From: Capitella teleta
Lineage: Eukaryota > Annelida > Polychaeta > Capitellidae
DNA: 64,000 nucleotides
NCBI GenBank assembly: GCA_000328365.1
Contig: KB295796.1
Location: forward strand, 179,403-243,402
Direction: 5' to 3'
Shown: in pieces, positions 11,101 through 23,800 of the stretch
Position numbering within the stretch: position 1 is the first letter of the stretch
Layout of the letters: every line of letters starts with the position of its first letter
The notes under the pieces: model-generated
What the model was told of the DNA's origin: nothing
The model's database searches: none
What the model saw: the letters and a program-made list of their open reading frames with translations, nothing else
Position numbers and translations under genes: made by a program

Positions 11101-11470
11101 TATGATTCGGGAGTTACCCCAAGAACAGGTCGCTCTCAACGTCGAGAAAGGTGTGAATGACGCTGATTGGACGCTCCGAGTCGAGCAATTAGTTGACACA
11201 GCTTTATCCAACCACAGGCAAAGTTTTGCTAGCATTCAACCATGCATGAAAACTTTGCATATATGAGTTAGCTTTGACATAAAGGTATGTATAAAGTTAC
11301 CCATGGGAACGGAAAATGAGTTCGAGTTATAGAGCTTTTCTAGTTATGGGAGTTCGACATATCGTTACAAAATTCAATGTACGGGTACGTATTATTATTT
11401 CTATTATTATTATTGTTGGAAAAAATGTATGTCAGTGTGAATGGCATGAATACAATGATGATGAGTGGAT
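8115..11470. other. non-coding stretch, probably 5' region and first intron of synaptobrevin
   Basis: No exon is supported by homology. Candidate first exons for the synaptobrevin gene on the minus strand are ATGAC at 10337-10333 before GTCAGT and ATGGC at 10457-10453 before GTAGAT. Both satisfy the required phase and neither is strong. CRE-like TGACGTCA palindromes occur near 9611 and 10330. An imperfect inverted repeat lies at 9386-9793. Confidence 0.4.
9386..9793. repeat. imperfect inverted repeat, possible MITE
   Basis: The arm at 9386-9432 (GGATGTGTCAAGGAAGA core) is matched in reverse complement by 9747-9793 (TCTTCCTTGACACATCC core), at roughly 80 percent identity over 47 nt, enclosing about 310 nt. 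No convincing target-site duplication was found, so it may be a decayed MITE or simply a foldback. Confidence 0.6.
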
Positions 11471-11479
11471 GAGTGAGAT

Positions 11480-11940
11480 TATTGATTGTGTGGGAAAAAG
11501 TGGACAAGAAACAAGTCAAAAGGATCTCCCTCAATATCGGTGTTGCCAACATAAAATCAACGAAAGTGGCTAAAGCTCTTGGTGCTTTGGTTGACATCCA
11601 TCTAACCATGCAGAACCAGGCTGGCCATGTGGTGAAAAGTGCTGCACTTTTGAAGGATTGCAAAAGTATGTAAATACATGTGAGCGAAAGCAAACACACT
11701 ATAGCGCTGTATGTGCCACTGTGATTTCAAGACTCTATTATCATAAGAGCCTCCTGTTAACTCATTCAAAATTCCAAATAATACTGATGTCTCAAAATAG
11801 TGCCGAATTTTAACAAGAACTCCTAAACGTAACAACGCAACATCTGCTTTAGCGTCAGTGCATATTGGCTTCTATAGTGGAGAAACGGATCCAGTTAATT
11901 ATAGATCAAAGTATTTGCTTTGAACTATCCAAGTGCTGTG
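11480..11940 (+). mobile_element. decayed CR1/L2-type LINE reverse-transcriptase fragment
   Basis: Broken reading frames on the plus strand recall the C-terminal part of CR1-clade reverse transcriptase: a piece reading KVAKALGALVDIHLTMQNQA (the family's LGV-D-LT motif) near 11550-11615, and one reading VEKRIQLIID (the family's LHWLPVEKRI-FKI motif) near 11870-11910, with several frame changes between. It is 5'-truncated and clearly old. A host gene was considered and rejected because the matching stretches lie in different frames with no splice sites between them. Confidence 0.5.
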
Positions 11941-13449
11941 CAACATACACAACGCTTTGCACTCTGAGTTTACTCTGGAGTCTGGAATATTTAAACAGAC
12001 TTTTATATGTATCATGAATGTTACGTTGCGTAAAATTTTGATTCGTATTCTTAGCACTCTATGTACATGTATTAAATATTACGTTTTAGTTTGTTCCAGT
12101 GTTGTAAGTTTGTTTTTTTTTTTTTTTGTTTTTTTTTTTTTTTTCTTCTTCTGACCAGGAAGAGAACGGTTGTTGCCATGGTTTTACTACATACATGTAT
12201 ATAGCAGGGCGTATAGTTGCACTGTGCACCTATGACTCTCTTTACCATTGTGTAACACTCAGTTGGCCGCTCCGAACTGGTGCTGTGGCGTCGTCTGCTC
12301 GTTAGACAATATCTCTTTACCTTTTGCAGAATTTTTATTATCAGTTTATTAATACTGTTTTTTTTTTTTTTTTATGTTAAACACATAGAAACTTTAGCTT
12401 ATTATTGTACATTTTCCGCCATATACATATGAATAAATTATTAAATAAATTATAAAAATGCGTATATGTCTCTGGGAATGCATCTCCTACCGTTTGATGC
12501 AATTTCAAAACAATCAACAAATTATAGGTTCTCCTAGCACAGATTCTCGGCGAGGTCTGTATACCCATTGGGCTCGCTGTAGTATGTCAGCTACTAAAGT
12601 ATATACTTTGGTATATAGGATGTTAGGTTGACTGAGGGAAGATCGACCGTCCTGAGAATTAAGTGTTTCAGAAACGATCTTCTGAATCCAAACTCAATTT
12701 TATTATTCTTATCTGGCGCGAATCGCAAATAACAGTGCAATCATACAGTATTACAGTTTCTATCTCAGTTTGCAAAGGTAGTAAAGTGGTCAATCACAAC
12801 GCACCACGAGAAGTGCGCATTCGTATTCGGTATTCCATTGCTCGGTAATGTTCGCCAAATTTCGTGAATCTTCGGAAGGAGATGCTGATGGGGTGATGTT
12901 TATTTTTCTCGCAGACGAATTATCCACCGCTGTTTCACCCGGTTCACCTCTTCCTTCTTCAACGAGCGTGAGTTTGAATCGAGATTTGAGAACATGAACG
13001 CCGCGAAGAATTCTCATATTTTTGGGGGGTTCTGTATTTGTATTTTATGCGTCAGTCTATGTTCCAACTTATACTAATTTTAACTCAACAGTTAAAAATA
13101 AAATCATGGATGATCATGATGGAATGAGTGACAGACATAAAAGAGTGAGAATGTCAGTGTGAGTGTGACAGTCGTAGTAAGCATAGCTCCTTAGGGGTAG
13201 CAGAGCAGTACCTACACTGCCTATACACTACGCTGCTGCTTTGGGAGCTATAGATAATAGTAACTAGTAATCAGTGGCTGACTTGTATTGTAAGCAGGTT
13301 AAGGTCTTAAAGTTATAGTAGCTGCATTCTTTAGCCATAATCATGATAATCATTTAGTGATAATCTGTCTGGATGATCCTTATAGCAATAGGAGTCTTGG
13401 AACGAGATTAGGTGTTAGACCCCGGAACTAGGGTTAATGTAAAATATTC
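11941..13449. other. non-coding stretch
   Basis: No gene is recognised. It contains long T-rich tracts near 12110-12145 and 12358-12374 and otherwise unremarkable AT-rich sequence. Short open frames here lack homology and splice context. Confidence 0.5.
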
Positions 13450-13457
13450 CTTTATGA

Positions 13458-14549
13458 CAGGGGTCGGCATCTGGCAGCCCGCGGGCCAGATCCGGCCCAC
13501 GAGGGCTCTGGGTTCATCCCGCGGCCCTTCTTTGAGTTTCAATGAAATCTGGCCCCCAGAAATCTCACAATTTAGTTTTCTATGAAGACTGTAGCAGAAA
13601 ATGCCCTGCTTGGTAGTGTTATATCACTTACCTTCAGCACAAAGCCATTCAATAGCTAAAGTCACCTTGAAAGCTGTTTCAAACTAATTTAATTACTCTT
13701 AATATTAGTTTTAGGTTATCTTGTCCGGTGGAATGTGACAAATTTGAGTGGGTCACTGCAGTTATTTATTTGTGGCATACAGAGACACATTGGCTGAGTC
13801 GAGGAAGCTTGATCAGAGGTGATCGCACCTACATTTACTGTTCGCTCAACTGAATGTTGAACGTTTTTATAGGTAACAAATTCCACAAGAATGTGACAAG
13901 ATGTTACCAAAGCTGACATCCTTGGTTTCAAGGATAATAATGGTTAACTGGCTCCATTGACGCACCCTCCCCATCGAGAGGGTTCTGACTCTTGAAGACA
14001 CAACCTTATGTGACTACATATGATTAGTTTGATAGTTTCAAACGGAGCTAAAACCAAAATGTATTGAGTACAACCATAATGCTCTTTCGTTTTTCTGGCA
14101 CCCAGAATAGTAAACTGAGTTTCCCTGCCTGGAAGCTGCTAGTGATTGGTATCGCCAGAAGAAGCGTCGCCTCTGAAATACTTAAAAATTACATACCAAG
14201 TCCAAGTGTATACATTAAATGTCTTGGGAAAACAAAGCGTGTCTTCATTGTGAGGTATCAGTATTTTTATAAGTAAGGGAATTCCCTGTCAAACCACCCA
14301 GATTTTGGACTTTGGTGCTTGTTTTTAGCGCACGTGGGCACGCTTCTGTGCTTTCGGTAAAGCTTCCCTATATTGTTATTGTCCTGAATCTAAAAAAAAA
14401 CAAAAAAAAAACAAAAACCCTAGCCTGTGAAAATACTAGAATGAACACTGCATTTAATTAACTATTATATTTTATTATCTGGTCTGGCCCCTTGTCATGT
14501 GGCTTTAAGCTGATCCGGCCCTCCGCCCAATATGAGATGCCGACCCCTG
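13458..14549. mobile_element. non-autonomous hAT element with intact ends and 8-bp TSD
   Basis: The 1092-bp element begins CAGGGGTCGGCATCTGGCAG and ends with the inverted counterpart GATGCCGACCCCTG, the terminal pattern of hAT-family transposons. It is flanked by the perfect 8-bp direct repeat CTTTATGA at 13450-13457 and 14550-14557, the target duplication size of hAT. Subterminal GGCCCGCGG/GATCCGGCCC motifs are present at both ends. No transposase-like frame is visible inside, so it would depend on a transposase made elsewhere. The perfect duplication suggests a fairly recent insertion. Confidence 0.9.
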
Positions 14550-14557
14550 CTTTATGA

Positions 14558-14850
14558 GTACTAGTAGATCACTAAGTCTTGTTACAAGCTACATGTATAT
14601 TACGGGTATGTACTTGGCATTGAGCCTGCCACTTTTTGATTGATTGTTCTTTAACTATTATAACTTACAGCACTGCCGAACCCTCATTTCAGAATTTAGA
14701 GGCCAAAAAGAATTGTGTTGGCCTCTCATAAAACTTGGTCCACTACATTGTTTGTCCATATGTATTGCTTTTGTTGCTCTGAAAAATTAGTGGAATTCTG
14801 TTAATTTTCCTGCAATTAGTTAAGCTAAACATGTAAAAGAGTGAGATTAG
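14558..14850. other. short spacer between hAT element and SINE
   Basis: AT-rich sequence between the hAT target duplication and the SINE head. Nothing recognisable is seen in it. Confidence 0.5.
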
Positions 14851-15046
14851 GAGAGGCGATTGCCGAGTGGTTAGCGTGCTCACCTCGAAAGGGCTTGGCG
14901 CTGGCCACTGGAGGTTCGAAGCCACCCACCAACCTTGTGTCCTTGGGTCAGGCACTTAACTCCTGCTTACCTCCTCGGACCACATAAGCCTTCGTTGCTT
15001 CAGGATTCCGAGGTTAAAAAACTCCCACGAAAAAAAAAAAAAAAAA
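14851..15046 (+). mobile_element. tRNA-derived SINE
   Basis: The head has an A-box-like TTGCCGAGTGGTTAGCG (about 14870) and a B box GGTTCGAAGCC (about 14912), spaced as in tRNA promoters for RNA polymerase III. A body follows with CTTGGGTCAGGCACTTAACTCC, a motif common in animal SINEs, then a poly(A) tail of about 17 A. The 3' half cannot form the tRNA acceptor stem, so it is not a functional tRNA gene. No clear target-site duplication was found. Confidence 0.8.
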
Positions 15047-15548
15047 TGTTACATAGTTTTTGCTTAAAAATTGCAAAACGAGACATAAAAAAAGGGCAAA
15101 TTTTTCATTCGAGATCCTGATGCAACAACTCATTCGGTTCGCCATCCTCTTTCCTCTTCCAAACTGTTCCTCTATTTGCTTCCTCTTCCCACTGCATATA
15201 TAATATTTAATTGCTTGCAATAAAAAGGCTAATTAGAACCCTTGCTGAATTTGCATCAGCAGGCACAACAAACAAAGCGATAATGGTGATTATGAATTTA
15301 TGATTTTCATGGGTAAAAATAACCTATTGAAGTTTATGAAACGCCCTAAACCTCTTGAACTTGAGTAAAGCAAGAGAGTGTAATTGAGTGGGACATCATA
15401 GGATTTGGGAATCTTCCAATCTCAAAATTACCACACTAGTACCACATGTAGGGAGAGTAGTGCATGTTTGTGTTAACTAATGGCATCATTATATATATAG
15501 GATTACATAGCAACCATTGCCAAGCCACTTCAAGCTGCTGCTGTAAAA

Positions 15549-15705
15549 CAGGAAATTTCACGGTATTTGCGGCCATAATTATTTGCGCTTAAGCGTAATG
15601 TTATATAGTATAAGATCACCCAGAAAGATTTTTCGGGCATCTGATTTTCGCGGTCGATTGTGACCGCGAATATACCAAAAATTTCATCGGCGCGAAAATT
15701 TCCTG
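15549..15705. mobile_element. possible small MITE with CAGGAAATTT ends
   Basis: A 157-bp stretch begins CAGGAAATTT and ends AAATTTCCTG, with GCGG/CCGC motifs repeated inside (TTTGCGG and CCGCGAATA). Terminal inverted repeats of this kind are typical of short non-autonomous DNA transposons in marine invertebrates. No certain target-site duplication was found, so the limits are approximate. Confidence 0.45.
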
Positions 15706-18700
15706 TGCTCTTGATAATATGTTTTATCATTGTGTGTGTGCATTTTTGGTTATGAATATGTAGATTATAAATTTTAATGGACCTTTCATTCAAATAACTC
15801 AACCTTTGAGGAACTGCATTTCTAAATGACGAATGCTCCCAATGCTCCCAATGTATATATATATACATATGCAAATATCATACAGAGTGCTACTGTATCT
15901 TATTTATGTCCCTAAGACCCTAACCAACTCTAAAGGTTGGTAAGGCTTGTCAGACTATAATTTATGTCACAATCAGGACATTCTGTGTGCGCGAATTCTT
16001 CGTCATTACCATTGGGGAACACCTGCTGGCTACCATCAATAATTTCCTGTGTCAATGAGCAAGCGACCTGAAGCACATTTGATGTGCGCTTCAGGCTCCA
16101 TATAATATTCGTATGCGAGGGCAGGATGTTCAGTGTAAGTGGTGTTTATATATAGCCAAATGGGAACATGCTGCTCCATTGATTTCTCCCTCGATATCCC
16201 TCGACATTGTTTCCCTGGAAGCCGCAGCTCAGGAATCTGAACTCCCTCTCAGTGCACGGTTTTAATCAGGACCAGGTCTTGCCCACTTGGCCTCTCATCA
16301 CCCACCACCAACGCATTGATCCTGATTTTCCCTGTAAATCTGGAAAATGTTTGTAATACCCGAGCAGATGGCGAATGCATCGTGAAAATAATAGGACTAA
16401 TTGTTATTGTGCTTTTGACAATCTCTTGAGGTGCCATTGCTCTCCTTCGTTCTCCTCGTGTCTGCAGTGCTCCTTTTTTTTACACTTTGTCTCCGATTTA
16501 AGCCGCGTTCCAGACAACGGCTGAACACCAGCCTCCTCTCGTCGATCCGCATGACCTCAAGCGGTTTTAGCAGCCAACAAGCGCAAGTGTAATGAGAGTG
16601 TGGGGCTGTAGCTCAGCATGCACTCAGTGCCGAACAGTTGTCCAAATATTCCGAATACCACGTGGCATCTCTGCTCTAATCTGGCATTTCTCTTACACTT
16701 TTCTGCTCCTTTTTTTTTTTCACGGAGACGTAATTTTTTGCACTTGTCTCTGTTGCTCTTTTAGCTCTATATTGTTTATTGCATTCACGTGCTAAACCTG
16801 TGGTTTATTCAATCTTTTGCACATCAGCTATCTTTATCTACCTACAACTGGTATGTTTTGAATTTTAACGATTTGACCAAAATCGAAGAAGGATGTTATG
16901 TTAATTAATGTTATCTTTTGTTCAGTTACATGTAATCCTGTGACCTTGGGAGTCTAGGGTCAAATTAATATATAGATCTCATTGATCCCATAATCCTGCC
17001 TCCCTCTGCATGGCTGCATCTCTCTAGTTATGAAATAGGGCCATGGCATGAGTTATCAATTAGTGCATAGCATCATATTGTGTAACCGTGTAGCACGACC
17101 GTTCAATGACATACGGGAAGCTCTATATTGATACATATGTCATATTTTACACCGTATCTCCTAAGATGATCTATTAATCATAATATTTATTGCCCGTAGC
17201 ACCATGCATCATTAAGAACAAATAAAAATGTCACAGCTTTTTTGTTGTACTCTTCTAACGGGCCGTTTATGCTAATTAATCCCTTCATTTGCATATTGGA
17301 ATTTAGCACGCCGTGACAACACGTGCTTTGGAGCTAAATAGCATCACCACCTCTTCTTTTTTCTTCTTAGCATGTGGGTGTGGCAGTTAAGGCCTACAAA
17401 CGGGGTTCAATGTCCTCCCCATCTCATTCCACCCTTCCACTTTAATCCCCTTGACAAATGCTGCGAATAAGTTACCCTCTTTCGAGGTCAAGGTCGCGAG
17501 TGAGTTCATCGCATATGTTCATGAATGAGGCCGTGACGTAGCTGTTGGATGTCCTTACTGGGACACTCACCATTGTTGGATATCGATTTTCTTTTCGGAT
17601 CTGCGTCATGGGTGGTCTGTGCTGTGCGCATATTGTTACAATCTTAAGTAATTTGCAATTCAAAATCTTGTGACTTTTGTCGCATTCTTGATACTCAACG
17701 TGGGTGTCCTTCACTCCTTCGATCTTTATTTTGAAAAATGAAAAGGTTATTCGAGATCATGAATTATTCATTGGTTCCATTCACGAGAAGAAGCTTATTG
17801 AGTTTTTAATTTCAGTGCTGCTTGGGAATTAATTAACTCTTCTCTGAATCAGTTAATTCGATGAATGGGCTTTACTGGAACCAATTCAATCTGTTTGCCG
17901 GCTTAGAGTAGCCATATTCTGCTTATATTTGAGTGAATGTAAAAGATCCTCCATTTTGGGTCCACGTCTGAGTGGACCAACATCTTGTGTGTCCAGCTTA
18001 AATGTATGCCCCGACTGCTGCGATCTTTTGTTGGAGTATTTTTTTCTCAAATTCCGAGGTGAGAAACCTGTGATAAGTTGATAACTGATAAACTGATAAG
18101 TGAAATTGTCCCCAGTGTAACCCAGTATCGGCATTATCAGCTATGGTCTTCGGTCAAGTGAGTTTCTCCAAATATTCTCTTTCCATTGGACAGTTGAACT
18201 GTATAATTTGCTTTAAATGTCAATATTGTGGTATTTCTATGTAAATAGCAACACATACCTTATTGACGTATATTATATATAATATGTATGAACCCTCATC
18301 AATCATGTTGGTGCTTTGTTACATATTAATACCAAGGTATACCAATTTGACCTCTTGTATTTAATGTCAGTTTTGATTGGAATGCATATATTCATATCTG
18401 TGTATATACAAATAAAGCGGTGATGCTGATGGCGCCATAAATTGCATAATTTATCGAACTCTGCGCACTCGACAAAACGTAGAAACGCAGCTGATAATCA
18501 GGACTTACGGGTGGCTCGCATTGATTATCTATGTGGCTATGAGGCTTCCGAACAAGTTGCTATTTCTTCGGAAGAGAAGGCCTCTCAGGGTTTATGGATA
18601 TACATATACAATTCTCTCCCCTTCGATTTCCCTGGAGTCCTTCAAACGCCGCCCTCCCACTGAGCCCCTGGTGTTGTAAATGCCTTGTGGGAGAGAGTGG

Positions 18701-19229
18701 CGGGATAGGAGGGCTGATGAATGGATAACCCAAGGAACACTGAGTTATTTTCTGAATTCCATGATTTGACATTTCAATGACCGGGTTATGCCTATATCAC
18801 ACCAGCATGCCTCATTTATGCTGGTTAACTCAATGTTGGCGCACGACTGCGTGTTATATGAATGATTCACTGCACATCTAATTGATCACGAGTAAACAAC
18901 CAATTGTGTCATTGTTCTAGCGACATGTTACTCGGGAGGAGAGGCATTTTGGAATTTCAATGATTTATTCTACGACAGGAAAAGTTATCAAGATTGCTGA
19001 GGCTGGAGACGTTGTGGTAGGATTTACTGAGCATTGTCTTTGGTGTTTTTCCCCTGAACAGACTGGGCGTTTTTCTCTAGCTGTTGTCTGCGTCTCAGTC
19101 TCTCCCTCAGGCTCTCACGCCACTTAAGTGTGGTGATAATGGGGTTATCTTATGCACGTCACTAATCTCCGATACCATCCCTACAGAACATGCTGCTTCC
19201 GACTCTTACCATTTCCGACTGATCTTCCT

Positions 19230-19263
<34 letters not shown>

Positions 19264-20539
19264 ATAGAAATCATTTTTAAATAATCATCCACGGCTCGCT
19301 CGCACCCCCCCTCAAAAATTTGTTTAAATAAATTTTTAAATATTCCACGTGTTATTATTATTTTTTTTTATTTTTTATATCGCGCATTGCCAATTAGGTC
19401 ATCAATGATTATTATTATGCGTTAAATTCACACGAAACGTTGCTTCAACTTTTTTTTTACCACCAGGTGCATTCCAAATGGGGTTCCTCCGCCTACTCAT
19501 TGAACACAAAATAGCGATTTCATCTCGGGTGTTGTTCAATAACATGACCTAGTTACCATGTAAACATTCAACAAACAGCATCATTATATACATGACTCGT
19601 TTACAGATGTAAGTGCGTTAGTAACTTAGTACCAGCAGAATGTGCTTGAGTTCAATCACTGAATGCCTGAAGAGCCCTCTTTCCTCTGGCCTCGTTTCGG
19701 GTGAGCGTGAAGCATCTTTCATCTGCCATTTTATGCCCGATTTCTCGCTCTGCATTCACCTTGACTTCATTGTTGCTCTACGTTTTTATAGCCAATTGAG
19801 CGCGTGCCTCTTGAACCTGTAACTGTACGCTGTATCAATTTATACCCAAGTGCTTTACAATGTACATTCAATATATCATTTTCTTCTCTCTCTTTTTTTT
19901 TACCACATTGTATGCACTGCACGCATAGTTAAAGGCTTAACTTCCCTAAGCCTATAGCCTATAGAGGCCTTTTGAAGTTTTGAAGCAGTGTTTTATATTG
20001 TAAATTATTCGGTGTATTTATTTGGGAGAACCTTAGTACACCGTGCAGCTATGTGTGCAATGTGCGAACACAATGATCATGGGTTATGCAATTGTGTTAC
20101 ATACATTTTTCACTTCTTCATTTGAGACAACGAGGAAACTGAATTCGTGACTAAATGTCCCTCCGTATGCGTCAATACCCCACTAATAGCCATGATTAAA
20201 ACTTCCTTTCATCTCCAAGTACTGGTATCTGCTGATCAATCATGACTAACTTCATTGTGAGTCTTGTGCTTTGTAATCTTAACACTTACTTACCCTGTGC
20301 TGAGTGCTGGAGTATTTGTAGAGGGTCGTGTGAGCTGATCAAGTGATGACTGATAAAGCACTCTTATCAGGATATATGTATAAAATTCAGTAATATCAAG
20401 GTCTTATGATAATATACCTGTACATGTACATCTCTCAGATCATGTCAACCTGATTAATTATCTCCATGCATCTCGTAATTGCGAGGTACGAGCTATTACT
20501 GAATAATATGTACCTTCGTAATTCGCTCGCGTAACTCTA
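15706..20539. other. long non-coding stretch
   Basis: No coding exon is supported. Small structures are present: an AATGCTCCC direct repeat at about 15833-15852, a CCTGAAGC/GCTTCAGG hairpin at about 16068-16096, an AT palindrome near 18270-18290 and a long poly(T) at about 19232-19260. Open frames up to about 80 codons have no recognisable domains. Confidence 0.45.
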
Positions 20540-20876
20540 CGAGAGTGATGTCACGAATTTATCTATATATAGCGCATATGGCCACAAGCTGTCGGAATCT
20601 TTTCAGCTAAACTTCCTCATCTTGAGGTTTCTTCTGAATCGTAACCGCAAGCCTGTGAGGCCAGTGCTTGAAAGAGCTAGGCCCCGCCCACTATCAGCTG
20701 ATCGCCGCACTGTCAACAAACACAGCCAGCCGCACGAGGCGGTCGCTCTGTTGCTACGATCGCGATTCGTGAATGACGTTCTCGCTACTCTGACTTTCTC
20801 GTGCATTTCGCATGGAATTCTCTTTCGCTGTGTGTGTGGGTTACTTGTGTGGCTTTTATTTTTCCCTGCAACACGG
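20540..20876 (+). promoter_or_regulatory. CpG-rich promoter and candidate 5' exon, possibly of the TRIM gene
   Basis: This stretch is much richer in CpG and GC than its surroundings, contains the GC-box-like GGCCCCGCCCAC (about 20681-20692), and ends in a consensus donor (CAACACG before GTGAGT at 20876/20877). That is what a 5' exon of a plus-strand gene looks like, and the next plus-strand gene is TRIM at 24.6 kb. An ATG at about 20810 starts a short frame MEFSFAVCVGYLC that reaches this donor in phase 1, which is compatible with an acceptor at 24574, so an N-terminal extension is formally possible. The link is inference. Confidence 0.4.
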
Positions 20877-23800
20877 TGAGTTTGGCTTTCATGTCTTGTT
20901 TTCGCAGTGCAACTTCGTGACTTCGGTTCCATCTCCGAGTGTCTCCGATCTTTCCCGAAGTGCACGCATTGACCTGTAATGAGGCCAGCTCACTGAAGGC
21001 GATTTTCCCAGTGTGCGAAACTGACAGCATCTCGAAGTGCGGAATTGAGTGAACGCCAGGTCGCTGCATTAGTTCAGCTGTGGTCAGAATCAAATTACTG
21101 TGTTTACGATCGACCTGACGGATTTCGGAGCCAGTGAAGGTCATGATGTGTCTGGGACAATCTTGTAGCGACATCTTGTACACGTGCTTCTGTTTGTATC
21201 GAGGCATGTGACTGGTTCCCTGTGTGGTAGAATATAGAGGTAGCACAGTGGACACGTGTGTTATACCTCAACTGCACACTCGGCGTAACTAGCCCACTCG
21301 TTATAATATATTATGACATCTCGTGATGTTAGGCGGACATATCCCTCTTGGCAGAAAACTTCGCTGATCGTGTAATTCACCTTGCAATTGCCAATTGGAC
21401 TCGCAGGAGAAACCATCCGTCCAATCGCATTCTGGCTGTTCTATTACGCACTTGATCGAGTTCTACGTTTCATTTAATGAGTTATGATTAGGATGGCAAA
21501 TGTAATCAGATAATCACCTGTTTGTATGCTTTGTCATGGGATGCACATCTACGGGTACATAATTGTAATTGCTATTTATACTCAAGCTAATGAAAGCATA
21601 CCCGTGATCGCTCATTACTGGCGTATTAACATAATAACTGCATAATAATGATTTACGTACGGGAGGGAGCCATGCAGGTGTAGATCAACAAATGCCATTA
21701 GCCGTTGTCATTTTGTTCTCATTTTAATGTATGGATTTAATCAATCCTTATTCCCAGGTCCCCGCTTCCTCTGCTGATGGAAGCAAAAAAAGAAAAGAAA
21801 AAAAAAAAGCCGTTTGATTTCTGACTCTGTACGCACATGTTACAGCGATATGTTCATTCAACTTCATTGATCTCCCGATCGATCTAATGCTCCTCGTGAA
21901 TTCGATTCTAGCGCGTGGGTTAAACGCTCTTGTTGGCTTCTCCTCTCAAAACACCCTTGATTAACTGAATGACAAAAGTCCAACCGATTATGCATAACTT
22001 TTGTATTATCTGAGAACTTGATATGTATTTTCTCAGAGGTCATTGACCCATCAGGCGTCTGCATTGGGCAGTGGTCAATTTTGGACATCAGCAAGCACCC
22101 TGGCTTTCTTCTTCTTTCGCATCCAAAAATATTTGATGTCTGGCTTCGTGCCAGATTTGGGATTGCTTTCCCGCGATTTTTATCTGCATTTTTCCCCTTA
22201 TTCCCATCTGGAGATCAATACAATACACGCTTATACGTATACCATTCAGGGTGCCTGTGTAATGCGTATGGACTATGGGTGTATGTCAGGCGCTACAGTC
22301 AGCCTCCATATCCCTTTGATGGTTTCCCAATGTTATGCAACTGCTACAATGAGCAGCATTCTTCGCTTAATGGCGGCTGTTAGTCGGCGCTAAACAGCGT
22401 TCATTGTGTAGTGCAACTTGTACCGCCGATAGAAACACGGGAATTCTTCATTCTTCAACCCACGATCACCTTCAGCCTTCATCGCTATTCTATTTTTTCA
22501 CTCATCTGAAAGAATTATGCGGTTTTTTTTTCCTGGTGCATTTGGGCCACGTTTCTGTCAACCTACTTTTTTTTGGCTGCTTAATGGAATCAGTTTATGG
22601 ACACGGAATGGGGCTACACGCACGGATCTCGGAAGAGGGAGCACGTGGCGCTGGCGTTGTTCGTCAAATATAATCATCCGGGGACAGTGTTGCCTTTTGA
22701 GGATGACTTCCCGTCTTCCGTGATCGATGCCGTTTTTCCGATCGATCAGCGAAAACCAATCAGAGAATTGGGCGCGCCATTGCTTCTTTCCGGGCCATTA
22801 GCCAAAGCGGGTTAATTGAATGAACGGCCTCGCTATCGGATTGCCATGGAAACCGGAGACTCCCACGCCGTCCGAATTCCGCGAAATCGATGCTGTCAGC
22901 GGAAACGACCGCGACGAGCTGTGAAAACGGTCTCCATCCGCCGAGTAACTCCGCTTGGTATTCAATTCTCCATTCTAAGTCTAATCAATGAGCCACCCGA
23001 CAACTTGACGAGAAATCCGGTGACTCAGCTCTTTTGTTCGTTAGCAATTCCGTTAACGTTAAACTTTGGCATTGCATGCGCAATACCTGAATACAAATAC
23101 ATGTACATCATTACATGCTTAGATGCTAGTACTCCAGGGCTTTTGGGGCGTTGTGGTCCCGTAGAGAGCAGTGGATTGACCGCAAGTTGTCCTTTTAAAG
23201 CTAGTTTTGGTCCTCGCAGAATTGGAGGAAAAGATGAATGAATGCAAGACTTTTGACACCGTACACATTGCGCAACCTTTGAGCGTTCTCCACATAAAAT
23301 TGCGACTGTGTGTGCCCTCATAATCACGCCATTGTGGAATGCTGGTTTAAGATGTTTGATTGACACACGAGGTTTAAAGGTATTCAAGTGCACCAGCTCT
23401 CATTTATTTGAATGCTCCTTTGAGGACGCCTGGGGGGGTCATAACCTTAGAGGTCATCTAACTTACACTCTTCACGAACTCCATACTTAACTCTCTTTTT
23501 TTTTTTTTTTTTCTTGCGATTTTCATATTATTTGTGCATATCGGGCGTATTTTTCTCTTCCATAACAGGTGTTCTTAAGAAGTCAATGCTTTAACCGTCT
23601 TGTATTATTGATGGTATGTTTTCAATCAAACTCCAAGGTTGATTGTTTTTCCTCTTTCAATATTGCAGATGCTGTTCCATCTGATTGCTGTCACCAATTT
23701 CTGCGCTGAAACCCGTTCCTCTCTTTAACACGTCCATCAGGTAATTGTCACATAAGAAAAAATAAATAAAATAAAACACACTTTAATTTTTTATAAATAT

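Noticed and set aside
11473-11699. Host gene at the frame containing KVAKALGALVDIHLTMQ
   Set aside because: The sequence resembles CR1-type reverse transcriptase and continues in other frames, so it is a decayed LINE.
14851-14925. tRNA gene
   Set aside because: A and B boxes are present, but the stretch is continuous with a SINE body and poly(A) tail, and no acceptor stem closes it.
16600-16680. tRNA-like start GGGGCTGTAGCTCAGC
   Set aside because: It resembles an A-box region, but no B box or cloverleaf follows.
22816-23241. 141-codon open frame on the plus strand
   Set aside because: It lies in a GC-richer patch where frames on both strands are open, contains no recognisable domain and has no splice or start context.
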